DNA of 64,000 bases, taken from Chloroflexota bacterium. Lineage in GTDB: Bacteria > Chloroflexota > Anaerolineae > Anaerolineales > Anaerolineaceae. The stretch's first letter is position 1. Each line of letters begins with the position of its first letter. Positions 51,773 through 60,363 of the stretch are shown here, piece by piece. The DNA is taken from assembly GCA_021825925.1 (NCBI GenBank), contig JAKAFP010000001.1, forward strand, positions 62,001 through 126,000. Direction: 5' to 3'. The notes below the pieces were generated by a model. It saw only the letters and a program-made list of their open reading frames with translations. It was not told the DNA's origin and searched no databases. The position numbers and the translations under genes are program-made.

Positions 51773-51797
51773 AAAAAGAGCCGTAAGGCTCTTTTTT
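51771..51797. terminator. Bidirectional terminator
   Basis: AAAAAAAGAGCC-GTAA-GGCTCTTTTTTT: perfect stem with A and T runs on both sides. It ends both the membrane protein gene and the small minus-strand unit at 51799-51891. Confidence 0.85.
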
Positions 51798-51798
51798 T

Positions 51799-51828
51799 CT
51801 AACCACCAGTATCTATTCCTAAATCCAT
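51799..51828 (-). CDS. Nine-residue micro-ORF in a complete small transcription unit
   Basis: Minus strand: -35 TTAATA (51891-51886), 18-nt spacer, perfect TATAAT (51867-51862), GGAGG (51838-51834), 5-nt gap, ATG 51828, MDLGIDTGG, stop, terminator at 51797-51771. The frame also contains an earlier ATG at 51852 (17 residues). Whether the peptide or the ~80-nt RNA matters is unknown. The rest of 51773-52079 holds the 52005-52042 hairpin and AT-rich spacer. Confidence 0.35.
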   Translation of the reverse strand: MDLGIDTGG

Positions 51829-52004
51829 TTTTACCTCCAACTTTACTATCATATGCTACTTATTATACCAATAATGTATTTATATTATTAAATTCTAATA
51901 GAAAATATACAATAAAAACCACATAAATTCAAGTTTAAGATCGGAATACAAAAAAATGTGCTAATATGAAGTTACAACACGAATAGGGATCGCTGGAGTT
52001 TACC

Positions 52005-52042
52005 GCCCGGCATTCATGGTCTTTTGACCACGGATGTCGGGC
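52005..52042 (+). terminator. Long hairpin upstream of the lysis-like genes
   Basis: GCCCGGCAT (52005-52013) and ATGTCGGGC (52034-52042) pair, extended by TGGTC/GACCA inside. GTTTTGCG follows, so it may be a weak terminator or an mRNA leader structure for the gene at 52080. Confidence 0.6.
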
Positions 52043-52079
52043 GTTTTGCGTTAATCCCACAAGTCAAAAAGGAGCAAAA

Positions 52080-52550
52080 ATGAATATCAAATCGTTTCTT
52101 GAAAAAATGGGAACAATCTTCAAATGGGTTGGCTTTGGGCTTTTGCTCTTGCTGGTGATCCTTGTGATCTCTGCCCTGGTTCTAATGGCGATTGACAAAA
52201 TCTTCCCGCAAGGGTGGAATTTGGATGCTCAGTTATTTGTGATTTTGGTTTCCATCATCTTGTCAATAGCCTGGTCATTCATCCCAAAATTACGTGTGAA
52301 ATTTGGTGAACTGGAAGCAAGTATTAAAGCCATCGTAAACCTCATTCTTATGATTATTCTTGCGGGGTTGATGTTCTTATTCACATGTACAAACTGGAAT
52401 CCAATCCCCGGCGTGGTTTGTAATGTCCAAGGCGCTAAAGAGCTGGGCCTTTTAGTTTTTTATGCTGTTGCTGGTAATTACATCACTTATGGTATGACCG
52501 CACCTCCTGATGATGTCAAAGCTGCCAAAGCTTCCAGGGGTGCAGGGTAA
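52080..52550 (+). CDS. Membrane protein, possible holin-type
   Basis: A 156-residue protein with four hydrophobic segments (~14-38, ~50-66, ~85-102, ~120-138). It has a ribosome site AGGAG before ATG 52080. Together with the next single-helix protein it sits just before the packaging genes, where lysis genes may occur, but no endolysin is adjacent. The function is inferred only from shape. Confidence 0.5.
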   Translation: MNIKSFLEKMGTIFKWVGFGLLLLLVILVISALVLMAIDKIFPQGWNLDAQLFVILVSIILSIAWSFIPKLRVKFGELEASIKAIVNLILMIILAGLMFLFTCTNWNPIPGVVCNVQGAKELGLLVFYAVAGNYITYGMTAPPDDVKAAKASRGAG

Positions 52551-52555
52551 TCAGC

Positions 52556-52864
52556 ATGGAACAGTTCATCATCCCTGCAGTGATCGGATTGGTGGGTGTT
52601 GTAGCTGGCGCCCTGATCACTAATTGGTTTCAGCATAAGAAGGTCAAATCAGATATTGAACTGAATGATGCTGAGATCAACGAAAAGATTAGGGTGACAT
52701 GTGTTGGGTTGATTGAACCATTATCAAAAAAGATTGCCGCGCTCGAAGTTGAACTCCAAGATTGGAAAGATTGTGCTGATGCAAGAGCTGAACAATTGCG
52801 TAAAGTCAACATAATCCCCGTGCCATTCAAGAGTTCAAAGAAATCTAAGGGAATTGATGCCTAG
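52556..52864 (+). CDS. Single-helix membrane protein with coiled coil
   Basis: A 102-residue protein: N-terminal helix IIPAVIGLVGVVAGALITNW, basic stretch HKKVKS, then a coiled coil (PLSKKIAALEVELQDWKDCADARAEQLRK). This layout resembles small phage lysis accessory or holin-like proteins. It overlaps the HNH gene by 8 nt. Confidence 0.5.
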   Translation: MEQFIIPAVIGLVGVVAGALITNWFQHKKVKSDIELNDAEINEKIRVTCVGLIEPLSKKIAALEVELQDWKDCADARAEQLRKVNIIPVPFKSSKKSKGIDA

Positions 52865-53255
52865 ACCTGCGTTGCGAACTTGTGCTTTTCATGATTGTCC
52901 TGAGTTAGTTGACTTTGGATATTGTGGAAAGCACAAGCCAGTTAAACCTTTAGGATCAGATGATCATCATCCACAATGGCAGCATCTTTATGACTCACGC
53001 AAATGGAAGATGCTTCGAAGGATTCAATTAGCCAAAGAACCGTGGTGCGCAGAATGTTTGCGCGCAAACATTTATACACCTGCAACAGATGCTGATCATG
53101 TTGATCCCCATCGTGGTGACCCTGAACTTTTCTTCAAAGGGGATCTCCAATCACTATGTAAACCTTGCCATTCACGAAAGACAGCGAACGAAGTGAATGG
53201 GAGGGGGGGTGAAAAGTCTGGGAGTAGGGAACAACAAGCGCGTGGGGTAGGTTGA
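52857..53255 (+). CDS. HNH endonuclease
   Basis: A 132-residue HNH nuclease: WQHLYDSRKWKMLRRIQLAKEPWCAECL, then DADHVDPHRGDPELFFKGDLQSLCKPCHSRKT, with zinc cysteines (CAEC, CKPC) and the HNH active site (DHVDP ... N/D ... CHSRKT). An extra N-terminal zinc motif (CAFHDC...CGKH) is present. HNH proteins next to terminases take part in packaging cleavage at cos-type ends. The fourth palindrome lies inside this gene. Confidence 0.85.
   Translation: MPRPALRTCAFHDCPELVDFGYCGKHKPVKPLGSDDHHPQWQHLYDSRKWKMLRRIQLAKEPWCAECLRANIYTPATDADHVDPHRGDPELFFKGDLQSLCKPCHSRKTANEVNGRGGEKSGSREQQARGVG
53053..53072. repeat. 20-bp perfect palindrome, parS-like, copy 4
   Basis: The same 20-mer, within the HNH gene, coding LRANI just after the CAEC zinc pair, an unconserved loop of the HNH fold. 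Confidence 0.85.
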
Positions 53256-53301
53256 TTTTTCCCTGTACGGGTTGGGAAGGTAATTAAATTGAGCGTTTAT
53301 T

Positions 53302-53763
53302 ATGCCAGGTCCGCCACCAAAAAACCCATCACTTCGACAAAGAAGGAACAAATCTTCGAGTCGAGCTTTATTGCCGAGCAAACCAAAACGGCAATTGCGA
53401 AAGCCACAATTGCCAAAACTAGAAAAAGGCGAGAAGTGGCATCCGTATGCAGTGAAGTTTTGGGAAACAATTTGGGCCTCTCCAATGAGCTCCGAGTTTG
53501 TTCACGGGGACGAACCAGCACTTTTAAGATTACTTTTTCTAACCGACAGATATTGGAAGGGTGGCAGCTTGGAGGTTGCCAAAGAAATTCGGATGATGGA
53601 ACAGCAATTTGGATTAACCCCATTAAGCCGAAGACGATTGGAATGGACCGTTGCTCAAGCCGAGGATGCAAAAGATCGGCATGAAAAAAACCGGTCAAAA
53701 AATGCAAAAAATATCCTCGATATTGACCCGATTGAAGATCCACGTGGAGTGTTAGCAGAATGA
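53302..53763 (+). CDS. Phage terminase small subunit (P27-like)
   Basis: A 153-residue protein with a basic N-terminus, then WHPYAVKFWETIWASPMSSEFVHGDEPALLRLLFLTDRYW and LTPLSRRRLEWTV, the typical layout of P27-family small subunits. It overlaps the large subunit by 4 nt and would recognise the packaging start site. Confidence 0.8.
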   Translation: MPGPPPKNPSLRQRRNKSSSRALLPSKPKRQLRKPQLPKLEKGEKWHPYAVKFWETIWASPMSSEFVHGDEPALLRLLFLTDRYWKGGSLEVAKEIRMMEQQFGLTPLSRRRLEWTVAQAEDAKDRHEKNRSKNAKNILDIDPIEDPRGVLAE

Positions 53764-55379
53764 CAGTTCTAATGATTCCAAAAGACACCATTGCATACCC
53801 AAGCCTGGGTGCTCAAGTGTGTTCATGGATTGAAGAGAACCTGGTTCATGGACCTGGTGATTTGTTAGGACAGCCAATACGGTTTGATCAAGAAAAAAAA
53901 GCGTTAATTTTCAGGATGTATGAAATCTATCCACAAGGACATCCGACTGCTGGAAGGCGTCGTTTCAAACGTGTTGGGTTGAGTCTACGGAAAGGTACTG
54001 CCAAAACTGAATTTGCTGCGTTGATCGCTGCGGCTGAGCTGCACCCAGATGCTCCGGTTAGGTGCGATGGTTACGATGCATATGGCAAACCGGTGGGTTT
54101 TGGGGTGACAGATCCTTACATTCCTTTGGTTGCTTACACAGAGGAACAGAGTGATGAGCTTGCTTATTACGCGCTCAAAACGATTCTTGAATATAGCAAA
54201 ATTGCTGATGATTTCGATATTGGCATGGAAAGGATCATGCGAATTGGTGGTAATGGAAAAGCAGAAAGCCTTTCTTCTTCACCAGATTCACGAGATGGTG
54301 CAAGAACTACATTCCAAGTATGTGATGAAACCCACCGGTGGACAACTGCTCGGTTAAACCGAGCCCATAAAACCATGCTAGCAAATACTCCAAAAAGGAA
54401 AATCGCTGATCCATGGACTTTGGAAACTACAACCGCTCCTACTCCTGGAGAAGGATCAGTTGCAGAGAAAACCATGGAGTACGCGACTCAAGTACATGAG
54501 GGAAAAATCCAGGATAGCCAGCTATTTTTCTTCCACAGGTACGCATCTGATGTTCATGATTTGGAAACTGTGGAAGGAATTCGCGCTGCTGTAATCGAAG
54601 CAAGCGGTCCCGCAGCTGAGTGGAGTGATATTGACGCAATCTGTAATCAATTTCAAGACCCGACCGCTGATAGACCATATTTGCGCCGTGTTTGGCTCAA
54701 TCAACTTGTTCAAGGTATGGATAAGGCATTTGATTTTGCGAAATGGAAAGATCTGAAATCAGAGTTTGTTCCTACACCTGGAGACACCATAACTCTTGGG
54801 TTTGACGGCGCCCGGTGGCGCGACTCGGTGGCTCTTGTAGCAACTCATCTTGAAACCGGTTTTCAATGGCTGGCGGGATTGTGGGAAAAACCTTTCGGCC
54901 AGGAAGATGAGTGGGAAGCTCCTGAAGAGGAAATTAATAACATGGTCGATGCATTTTTCAAGCTTTATAACGTTTGGAGAATGTATTGTGATCCTCCCTA
55001 TTGGGAAACGCATGTAGCAACCTGGTCAGGAAAGTATGGGGAAAAGAAGGTAATCGCTTGGTATACCAACCGGTTGATTCCGATGTCTTATGCAATTCGG
55101 GCATTTAATACATCGCTTCTGGCAAAAGAAATATCACATTCTGGGAACGAAGATTATTCAAGACACATTGGTAATGCGGTTAAGAAATTCATCAGGATTG
55201 TTGACGAACAGGGAGCTCCTCTCTGGGTAATTTATAAAGAACGACCAGATTCTCCAAAAAAGATTGATGCAGCCATGGCTGGAATTTTGTCTTGGCAGGC
55301 AAGAAGTGACGCTCTAAAAGTTGGTGTGCCAACAGACGGAAAAAGTATTTACGAGTCACGAGGTATGGTGGTCGTATGA
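53760..55379 (+). CDS. Phage terminase large subunit
   Basis: A 539-residue terminase. Walker A is LSLRKGTAKTE (~74-84), Walker B ends TTFQVCDETHRW, and the nuclease domain starts TLGFDGARWRDSVALVATHL with further acidic residues (RMYCDPPYWE). This is the actinophage/HK97-like large terminase. It packages DNA through the portal two genes downstream. Confidence 0.85.
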   Translation: MTVLMIPKDTIAYPSLGAQVCSWIEENLVHGPGDLLGQPIRFDQEKKALIFRMYEIYPQGHPTAGRRRFKRVGLSLRKGTAKTEFAALIAAAELHPDAPVRCDGYDAYGKPVGFGVTDPYIPLVAYTEEQSDELAYYALKTILEYSKIADDFDIGMERIMRIGGNGKAESLSSSPDSRDGARTTFQVCDETHRWTTARLNRAHKTMLANTPKRKIADPWTLETTTAPTPGEGSVAEKTMEYATQVHEGKIQDSQLFFFHRYASDVHDLETVEGIRAAVIEASGPAAEWSDIDAICNQFQDPTADRPYLRRVWLNQLVQGMDKAFDFAKWKDLKSEFVPTPGDTITLGFDGARWRDSVALVATHLETGFQWLAGLWEKPFGQEDEWEAPEEEINNMVDAFFKLYNVWRMYCDPPYWETHVATWSGKYGEKKVIAWYTNRLIPMSYAIRAFNTSLLAKEISHSGNEDYSRHIGNAVKKFIRIVDEQGAPLWVIYKERPDSPKKIDAAMAGILSWQARSDALKVGVPTDGKSIYESRGMVVV

Positions 55380-55525
55380 AATTATTAAATATCATCGTAT
55401 TTATTTTGGGACTAGGATCACTTGCAGTTGGTTGTTACTTAGTTTATCCACCTTCAGCGTTTATTTGTGTGGGTTTAATCCTGATAGTGATCACTCTCTT
55501 TGATGGAAAAAGGAGTAAGCAATGA
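55376..55525 (+). CDS. 49-residue two-helix membrane protein between terminase and portal
   Basis: It begins MKLLNIIVFILGLGSLAVGC, then VYPPSAFICVGLILIVITLF, and ends DGKRSKQ. Both ends overlap the neighbouring genes by 4 nt (ATGA), so it is surely part of the late operon. Similar tiny membrane proteins occur between terminase and portal in other siphoviruses; the role is unknown. Confidence 0.7.
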   Translation: MKLLNIIVFILGLGSLAVGCYLVYPPSAFICVGLILIVITLFDGKRSKQ

Positions 55526-57036
55526 GCTTTTTATTGAAACTCCTTGGACAAGATGGCCCTGAAAATTCGATTTCTGCAGACGAAGAGCGATTTTGGATTA
55601 ATTCGGCATCGGTTATGACGTCATCTGGCGCCAGAGTCAGTGCAGATACTGCGCTTCGAGTATCGACGGCATGGGCTTGTACTCGCTTGATATCAGAGAC
55701 GGTGGCAATGCTGCCTCATATAGTCTATAAGCGGATGTCCAACGGCGGCAAAGAACGAGCAAACGACCACCCACTTTATGATATTTTGCATGATCAACCC
55801 AACAAACGACAGACATCTTTTGAATTCACTGATATGTTGCAGATGCATGCGCTTCTTCGAGGGAGTGGATATGCAAAAATAATATCTGGACCTCGCGGCC
55901 CGGTGGATAAATTAATTCCAGTCCATCCTGACCGGGTTCTAGATGTTGAAGAGGTTGACGACGACACACTTCGTTACAAAATTCTTGATCGTGGTGGTCA
56001 GGTTAACACCTATTTGGATGATGAAATATTTGAACTGCGCGGATTATCACTTGATGGAGTCAAAACAGTTTCTGTAATGACTTATGCAAGAGAATCTTTT
56101 GGATTGTCAATCGCTGCTGAAAATTTTGGAGCGAAATTATTTAGAAATTATTCCCGCCCAGGTGGGTTTTTGAAACACCCAGGTCATTTATCGACTGAAG
56201 CGCAAGACCGATTAAGAGAGCAAACTGAAAGGCAAGTCAGTGGCGAAAACCTTCACCGCTTGGGTATCTTGGAAGAAGGGATGGAATACCAGCAAGTTAC
56301 GCTTTCACCCGAAGATTCTCAGATGTTACAAACCAGAGAATTTCAAGCGGAAGATGTGTGCCGGTGGTGGAGGGTTCCACCTCACATGGTTGGGTTAACA
56401 TCAAAGGCAACAAGCTGGGGAAGTGGAATTGAAGAACTCTCTCGTGGATTTGTTGCCTACGTTTTAATGCCATGGCTTGTTCGATGGCAGCAAACTATTT
56501 CAAAAGATTTGATTATTGCCACTGAACAATATTTTGTTGAATTTCTTACCGAAGCACTGCTGCGTGGCGATATTGAAAAACGTTACAACGCATACAACAT
56601 CGGACGAACTGGCGGGTGGTTGGCATCTAATGATATTCGCAGATTTGAAAACATGAATCCAATTCCGGGTGGGGATGATGATTATTTGACTGCCCTGAAT
56701 ATGAAGCGGTCGTTGGATTCTAACGGAAACCCAAACAGCGGCAATGCTCATTATCAACAGATTGTTCAAGAATCTGCTGCAAGAGTCGTGCGGAAGGAAG
56801 TAGCTGCGATGACAAGGGCTGCAGAGCGAAAGGACAATGATTGGTATTCTGCAGTGGATGAATTTTGCAAAAGTCATGTGGAATTTGTTGCCCAAACGAT
56901 GTGTATTCCATTTGTTACTGCCATCTTATTTGTTGAATCTGGAAGAAAAGAATTGACTGATAAAGGACCGATGGTCTTGGCAGGTTGGGCAAATCGGAGA
57001 ACTTCAGAATTAATCAGATTGTCGTTGGAGGACTAA
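55522..57036 (+). CDS. Phage portal protein (HK97 family)
   Basis: A 504-residue portal: SADTALRVSTAWACTRLISETVAMLPHIVYKRM, HPLYDILHDQPNKRQTSFEF, DKLIPVHPDRV, RNYSRPGGFLKHPG and DVCRWWRVPPHMVGL are all characteristic. The C-terminal ~90 residues are an alpha-helical extension. It overlaps the small membrane gene by 4 nt. It forms the ring at the capsid vertex. Confidence 0.9.
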   Translation: MSFLLKLLGQDGPENSISADEERFWINSASVMTSSGARVSADTALRVSTAWACTRLISETVAMLPHIVYKRMSNGGKERANDHPLYDILHDQPNKRQTSFEFTDMLQMHALLRGSGYAKIISGPRGPVDKLIPVHPDRVLDVEEVDDDTLRYKILDRGGQVNTYLDDEIFELRGLSLDGVKTVSVMTYARESFGLSIAAENFGAKLFRNYSRPGGFLKHPGHLSTEAQDRLREQTERQVSGENLHRLGILEEGMEYQQVTLSPEDSQMLQTREFQAEDVCRWWRVPPHMVGLTSKATSWGSGIEELSRGFVAYVLMPWLVRWQQTISKDLIIATEQYFVEFLTEALLRGDIEKRYNAYNIGRTGGWLASNDIRRFENMNPIPGGDDDYLTALNMKRSLDSNGNPNSGNAHYQQIVQESAARVVRKEVAAMTRAAERKDNDWYSAVDEFCKSHVEFVAQTMCIPFVTAILFVESGRKELTDKGPMVLAGWANRRTSELIRLSLED

Positions 57037-57954
57037 ATGACCACTCAGAACATATCAAGAAATTTACTAGAAACACCTTGGGCTATTCTGCCCACAAAAA
57101 TGGAAGCCATTATTGAAATGGTTACAAGATATTTTACTGGTGAAAAATTGAGCGCTGAAGAGGTCCAGATGCGAATCAATGGCGCCACTCGTCCATCTGA
57201 ACGAACCCTTGGCTCAGTTGCTGTACTTCCACTTTTTGGAACTATCGTTCCGCGGGCAAATCTTTTCACTAACGCCAGCGGGGCCACCAGTGCAGAGACT
57301 TTTGGAAAGCGGTTCGATGAATTAATCAATGATCCTAGTGTGGGTGCCATCATTCTGGATATAGATTCACCTGGGGGACAGGTTTCCGGGATAGAAGAGG
57401 TCTCAAAAAAGATCTTTGAAGCCAGGGGAAGGAAACCCGTTGTGGCTGTGGCCAATCATCTTGCAGCATCAGCCGCCTATTGGATCGCCACGGCGGCAGA
57501 TGAATTGGTGGTTACGCCAAGTGGTGAGGTTGGTTCGGTTGGTGTATTTGCGGCTCATGAAGATTTGAGTGAATCAATGGCGAAAGAAGGTGTCAAAGTT
57601 ACCATGATCTCGGAAGGTAAGTATAAAACCGAGGGTAACCCATATGAACCTTTGAGTGAAGAGGCTAAAGCTGCCATTCAGGAACGGGTTTCTGAAGTAT
57701 ACGACACGTTTGTAAAAGCAGTTGCAAGAAACCGCGGTGTTAAACCTGCTGATGTTCGAGATGGGTTCGGCGAAGGTCGGGTTGTCGGAGCCAAAAAAGC
57801 TGTGCAAATAGGCATGGCTGACCGAGTAGGAACTCTTGATGAAACTATTATCCGTGTACAAAAAGGGATGCCGCGCAAGGGTATGAGTGCAGATGTGGAT
57901 TTTCGCAGACGTCGAATGCGTCTGCTGGAAAACGACGGCTCCGTCGAGCCATAA
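57037..57954 (+). CDS. S49 family head maturation protease
   Basis: A 305-residue SppA/ClpP-fold protease. AIILDIDSPGGQVSG gives the oxyanion loop; the nucleophile is S145 in VANHLAASAAYWIA; GSVGVFAAHEDLS and the Lys-containing ISEGKYKTEGNPYEPLSEE match S49 enzymes. It sits between portal and capsid, so it is the scaffold/capsid processing protease. GGAGG precedes ATG 57037. Confidence 0.85.
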   Translation: MTTQNISRNLLETPWAILPTKMEAIIEMVTRYFTGEKLSAEEVQMRINGATRPSERTLGSVAVLPLFGTIVPRANLFTNASGATSAETFGKRFDELINDPSVGAIILDIDSPGGQVSGIEEVSKKIFEARGRKPVVAVANHLAASAAYWIATAADELVVTPSGEVGSVGVFAAHEDLSESMAKEGVKVTMISEGKYKTEGNPYEPLSEEAKAAIQERVSEVYDTFVKAVARNRGVKPADVRDGFGEGRVVGAKKAVQIGMADRVGTLDETIIRVQKGMPRKGMSADVDFRRRRMRLLENDGSVEP

Positions 57955-58022
57955 CAAAAATGCTCCGTAGAGCGATAAGAACACAAAACAACTTAATCAA
58001 TTATTTTGGAATGAGGTGAATT

Positions 58023-59297
58023 ATGAACAAAGATCTAATGGCATTGCAGCAGGAACGGGCTGACCTTGTAGTGGAGGGTAAAAAAATATTTGACCTCGCA
58101 GCTAAAGAGTCACGCGAACTTACTGATGAAGAAAAGACGCGTGATGATGAGATCAACGCCCGGTTGGCAGCGATCAACGGTGATATTCAACGTCTCGAAG
58201 CCAAACGAGAACGGGAACGGTCAGTTCAAGCGATGCCTAGAATTGAAGGCATGCGAGACCGTGCTGAAGATGACCCCAAAAGGGGATTTGCAGACATTGC
58301 AGATTTCGCACTTGCGGTGAAAGGGATTTACACCCCTGGAGGTACTGTTGACGACCGTCTATTAATTGGTGCCGCTCCTACAGATTTTCATCAGGAAACG
58401 GGGTCGGCTGAAGGGCGCATGGTTCCCCCCGCATTCCGTCAGGAAGTGTGGGAAGTCGCCATGGAAGAGGATTCTTTACTTCCAGAGACCGATACCGAAC
58501 CCACCAGTCAGAATTCAGTGGAGTTTCTCAAGGATGAAACTACTCCTTGGGGATCTACTGGAATTCAGGCAAAATGGCGGTCTGAAGGTGGAAAGATGGA
58601 GCCAAGCAAGCTCGTTACCGAAGGCGAACAAATGCGTTTGCATGATCTCTATGCATTTGTAACTGCCACGGATGAAATTCTTACTGATGCTCCGCGTCTT
58701 GCCATTCGTCTCACCAAAAAATCTGGTGCTGCAATTCGGTGGAAAGTAAACAATGCCATTTCAAATGGATCAGGTGCTGGCCAACCTCTTGGATACTTGA
58801 AATCAAATGCTTTGGTGAGCGTTGCGAAAGAAACTTCTCAAACCGCTGACACCGTTGTGGCGGCCAATGTTGCAAAAATGTACGCCAGGATTATCAACCC
58901 ATTGAATTCGGCTTGGTATATCAACCAGGATGTTTTGCCTCAATTGATGGTAATGACTCTTGGCAATCAGCCAATTTGGACTCCTCCAAGCACTGGTTTT
59001 ACGAATGCACCTGGCGGGCTCTTGTTTGGGCGGCCAGTGCGTTTCAACGAGAGCTGCGGGACCGTTGGCGATAAAGGTGATATCCAGCTTGTAAACCTCA
59101 AGAATGGTTATTACACAATTACCAGCGACGCGGGAATTCAGTTCGCCAGCTCTATGCACCTGTTCTTCGATTACGGATTGCAGGCCTTCCGCTGGACATT
59201 CCGACTCAATGGGCAGCCTTACCTTTCAAAACCGATTTCTCCAAAAAATGGCTCTAACACCAGAAGTCATTTTGTAACTTTGGATGAAAGATCTTAA
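58023..59297 (+). CDS. Major capsid protein (HK97 gp5 fold)
   Basis: A 424-residue protein. An N-terminal coiled-coil delta/scaffold region (~1-80, LTDEEKTRDDEINARLAAINGDIQRLEAKRE) is followed by the HK97 capsid domain: SAEGRMVPPAFRQEVWE, DLYAFVTATDEILTDAPRLA, ISNGSGAGQPLGYL and DIQLVNLKNGYYTITSD. The delta domain would be cut off by the S49 protease upstream. Confidence 0.9.
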   Translation: MNKDLMALQQERADLVVEGKKIFDLAAKESRELTDEEKTRDDEINARLAAINGDIQRLEAKRERERSVQAMPRIEGMRDRAEDDPKRGFADIADFALAVKGIYTPGGTVDDRLLIGAAPTDFHQETGSAEGRMVPPAFRQEVWEVAMEEDSLLPETDTEPTSQNSVEFLKDETTPWGSTGIQAKWRSEGGKMEPSKLVTEGEQMRLHDLYAFVTATDEILTDAPRLAIRLTKKSGAAIRWKVNNAISNGSGAGQPLGYLKSNALVSVAKETSQTADTVVAANVAKMYARIINPLNSAWYINQDVLPQLMVMTLGNQPIWTPPSTGFTNAPGGLLFGRPVRFNESCGTVGDKGDIQLVNLKNGYYTITSDAGIQFASSMHLFFDYGLQAFRWTFRLNGQPYLSKPISPKNGSNTRSHFVTLDERS

Positions 59298-59322
59298 TCG
59301 GTTATTGATTGTTTCCAATTCA

Positions 59323-59351
59323 CTCCATGGCCATTAGTTATGGCCATGGAG
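59323..59351 (+). terminator. Hairpin after the capsid gene
   Basis: CTCCATGGCCA (59323-59333) and TGGCCATGGAG (59341-59351) form a perfect 11-bp stem with a 7-nt loop. There is no T run; it could stabilise the capsid mRNA 3-prime end. Confidence 0.6.
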
Positions 59352-59377
59352 AACCAAATAAAGAATGAGAGTAAATA

Positions 59378-59821
59378 ATGAACCCAAATCTTAAACCTTC
59401 AGATCAAGTAGCACTTCTCGCTGTACTTGACCCAAAAAGCCAGGCGGCAGCGACTGTAACTTCTGGCTGGCTTTCAATGGCGGATGTTCAGGCTATTTTA
59501 GCTATCGTTCAAACCGGTGCGCTCGGAACCGCGGCCACTGTGGATGCGAAGCTTCGCCAGGCAACAAGCGCGGCAGGAGCTGGTGCCAAGGACATCACTG
59601 GCAAAGCGATTACTCAGTTGGTTAAAGCTACCAACGATAACGATCAAGTAATGCTTAACTGCCGCAGCGACGAGCTGGATGTTGACGGCGGTTTCACCCA
59701 TGTGGAACTATCTATCACTGTAGGAACCGCGGCCAGTTTGATCAGTGCTTCTGTGCTTGGGTTTTACCCGCGCTATCAACCTGCCAGTCACATTGATTCT
59801 GTGGTCGAAGTGATCGAGTAA
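59378..59821 (+). CDS. Conserved phage structural protein downstream of capsid
   Basis: A 147-residue protein. SMADVQAILAIVQTGALGTAATVDAKLRQATSAAGAGAKDITGKAITQL, then HVELSITVGTAASLISASVLGF, is a pattern I recall from siphovirus structural genes after the capsid. It could be a decoration or fibre-like protein. Confidence 0.6.
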   Translation: MNPNLKPSDQVALLAVLDPKSQAAATVTSGWLSMADVQAILAIVQTGALGTAATVDAKLRQATSAAGAGAKDITGKAITQLVKATNDNDQVMLNCRSDELDVDGGFTHVELSITVGTAASLISASVLGFYPRYQPASHIDSVVEVIE

Positions 59822-59849
59822 TCGAACGATGTTTGTTTTGGAGTAGTCT

Positions 59850-60356
59850 ATGGCCAACATATTGACAACAACTGAAGCTGCTACTGTTTTACGGTGTGAT
59901 GAATCTGATGCCGATATGTTGGCCTTATTACCGCTGGTCGATGATTATTTGTTCCAAGCAACTGGTCATGATTGGTCATTAGATTCTCAAGTTTTCTTGA
60001 CTGCCAAAGCTGCGGCGAGAATGTTACTTGTTTTATGGCATGAGAATCCGGCAATGATCACCAGTGGAATGACGACTCTTGGGTTTGGCTTAAATGCTGT
60101 AATCACTCAATTGAAAGCAATCGCCGCAAGGTTCTTAGAATTTTTTGGCCGAAACGGTGCAGGTTCCATCGAGTTACCCGGCGTCGTTGTCGGGGATACG
60201 GTTACCTCATTGGTCGGGCTGGTGGGTGTTATCGGCGACAAGAAGGCGGATTTTGAGACCATGATCACAGTGGATGGTCATATCCAGCAGGTGTCTGAGA
60301 GTGATCTATCCGCCAATATTTACCGGGCTTTTTTGACCCCGATTGGATCTCTGTGA
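59850..60356 (+). CDS. Head-tail connector protein
   Basis: A 168-residue protein. The N-terminal ~95 residues (TTTEAATVLRCDESDADMLALLPLVDDYLFQATGHDW...AARMLLVLWHENP) match the gp6/gp15-like connector fold. The C-terminal part is Gly/Val-rich. It attaches below the portal. Confidence 0.75.
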   Translation: MANILTTTEAATVLRCDESDADMLALLPLVDDYLFQATGHDWSLDSQVFLTAKAAARMLLVLWHENPAMITSGMTTLGFGLNAVITQLKAIAARFLEFFGRNGAGSIELPGVVVGDTVTSLVGLVGVIGDKKADFETMITVDGHIQQVSESDLSANIYRAFLTPIGSL

Positions 60357-60363
60357 GGTTCTG

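Noticed and set aside
39201-53072. Palindromes considered as transposon ends or LexA boxes
   Set aside because: No transposase lies between pairs and no target duplication is seen; the sequence does not match LexA boxes, whereas the arms match parS.
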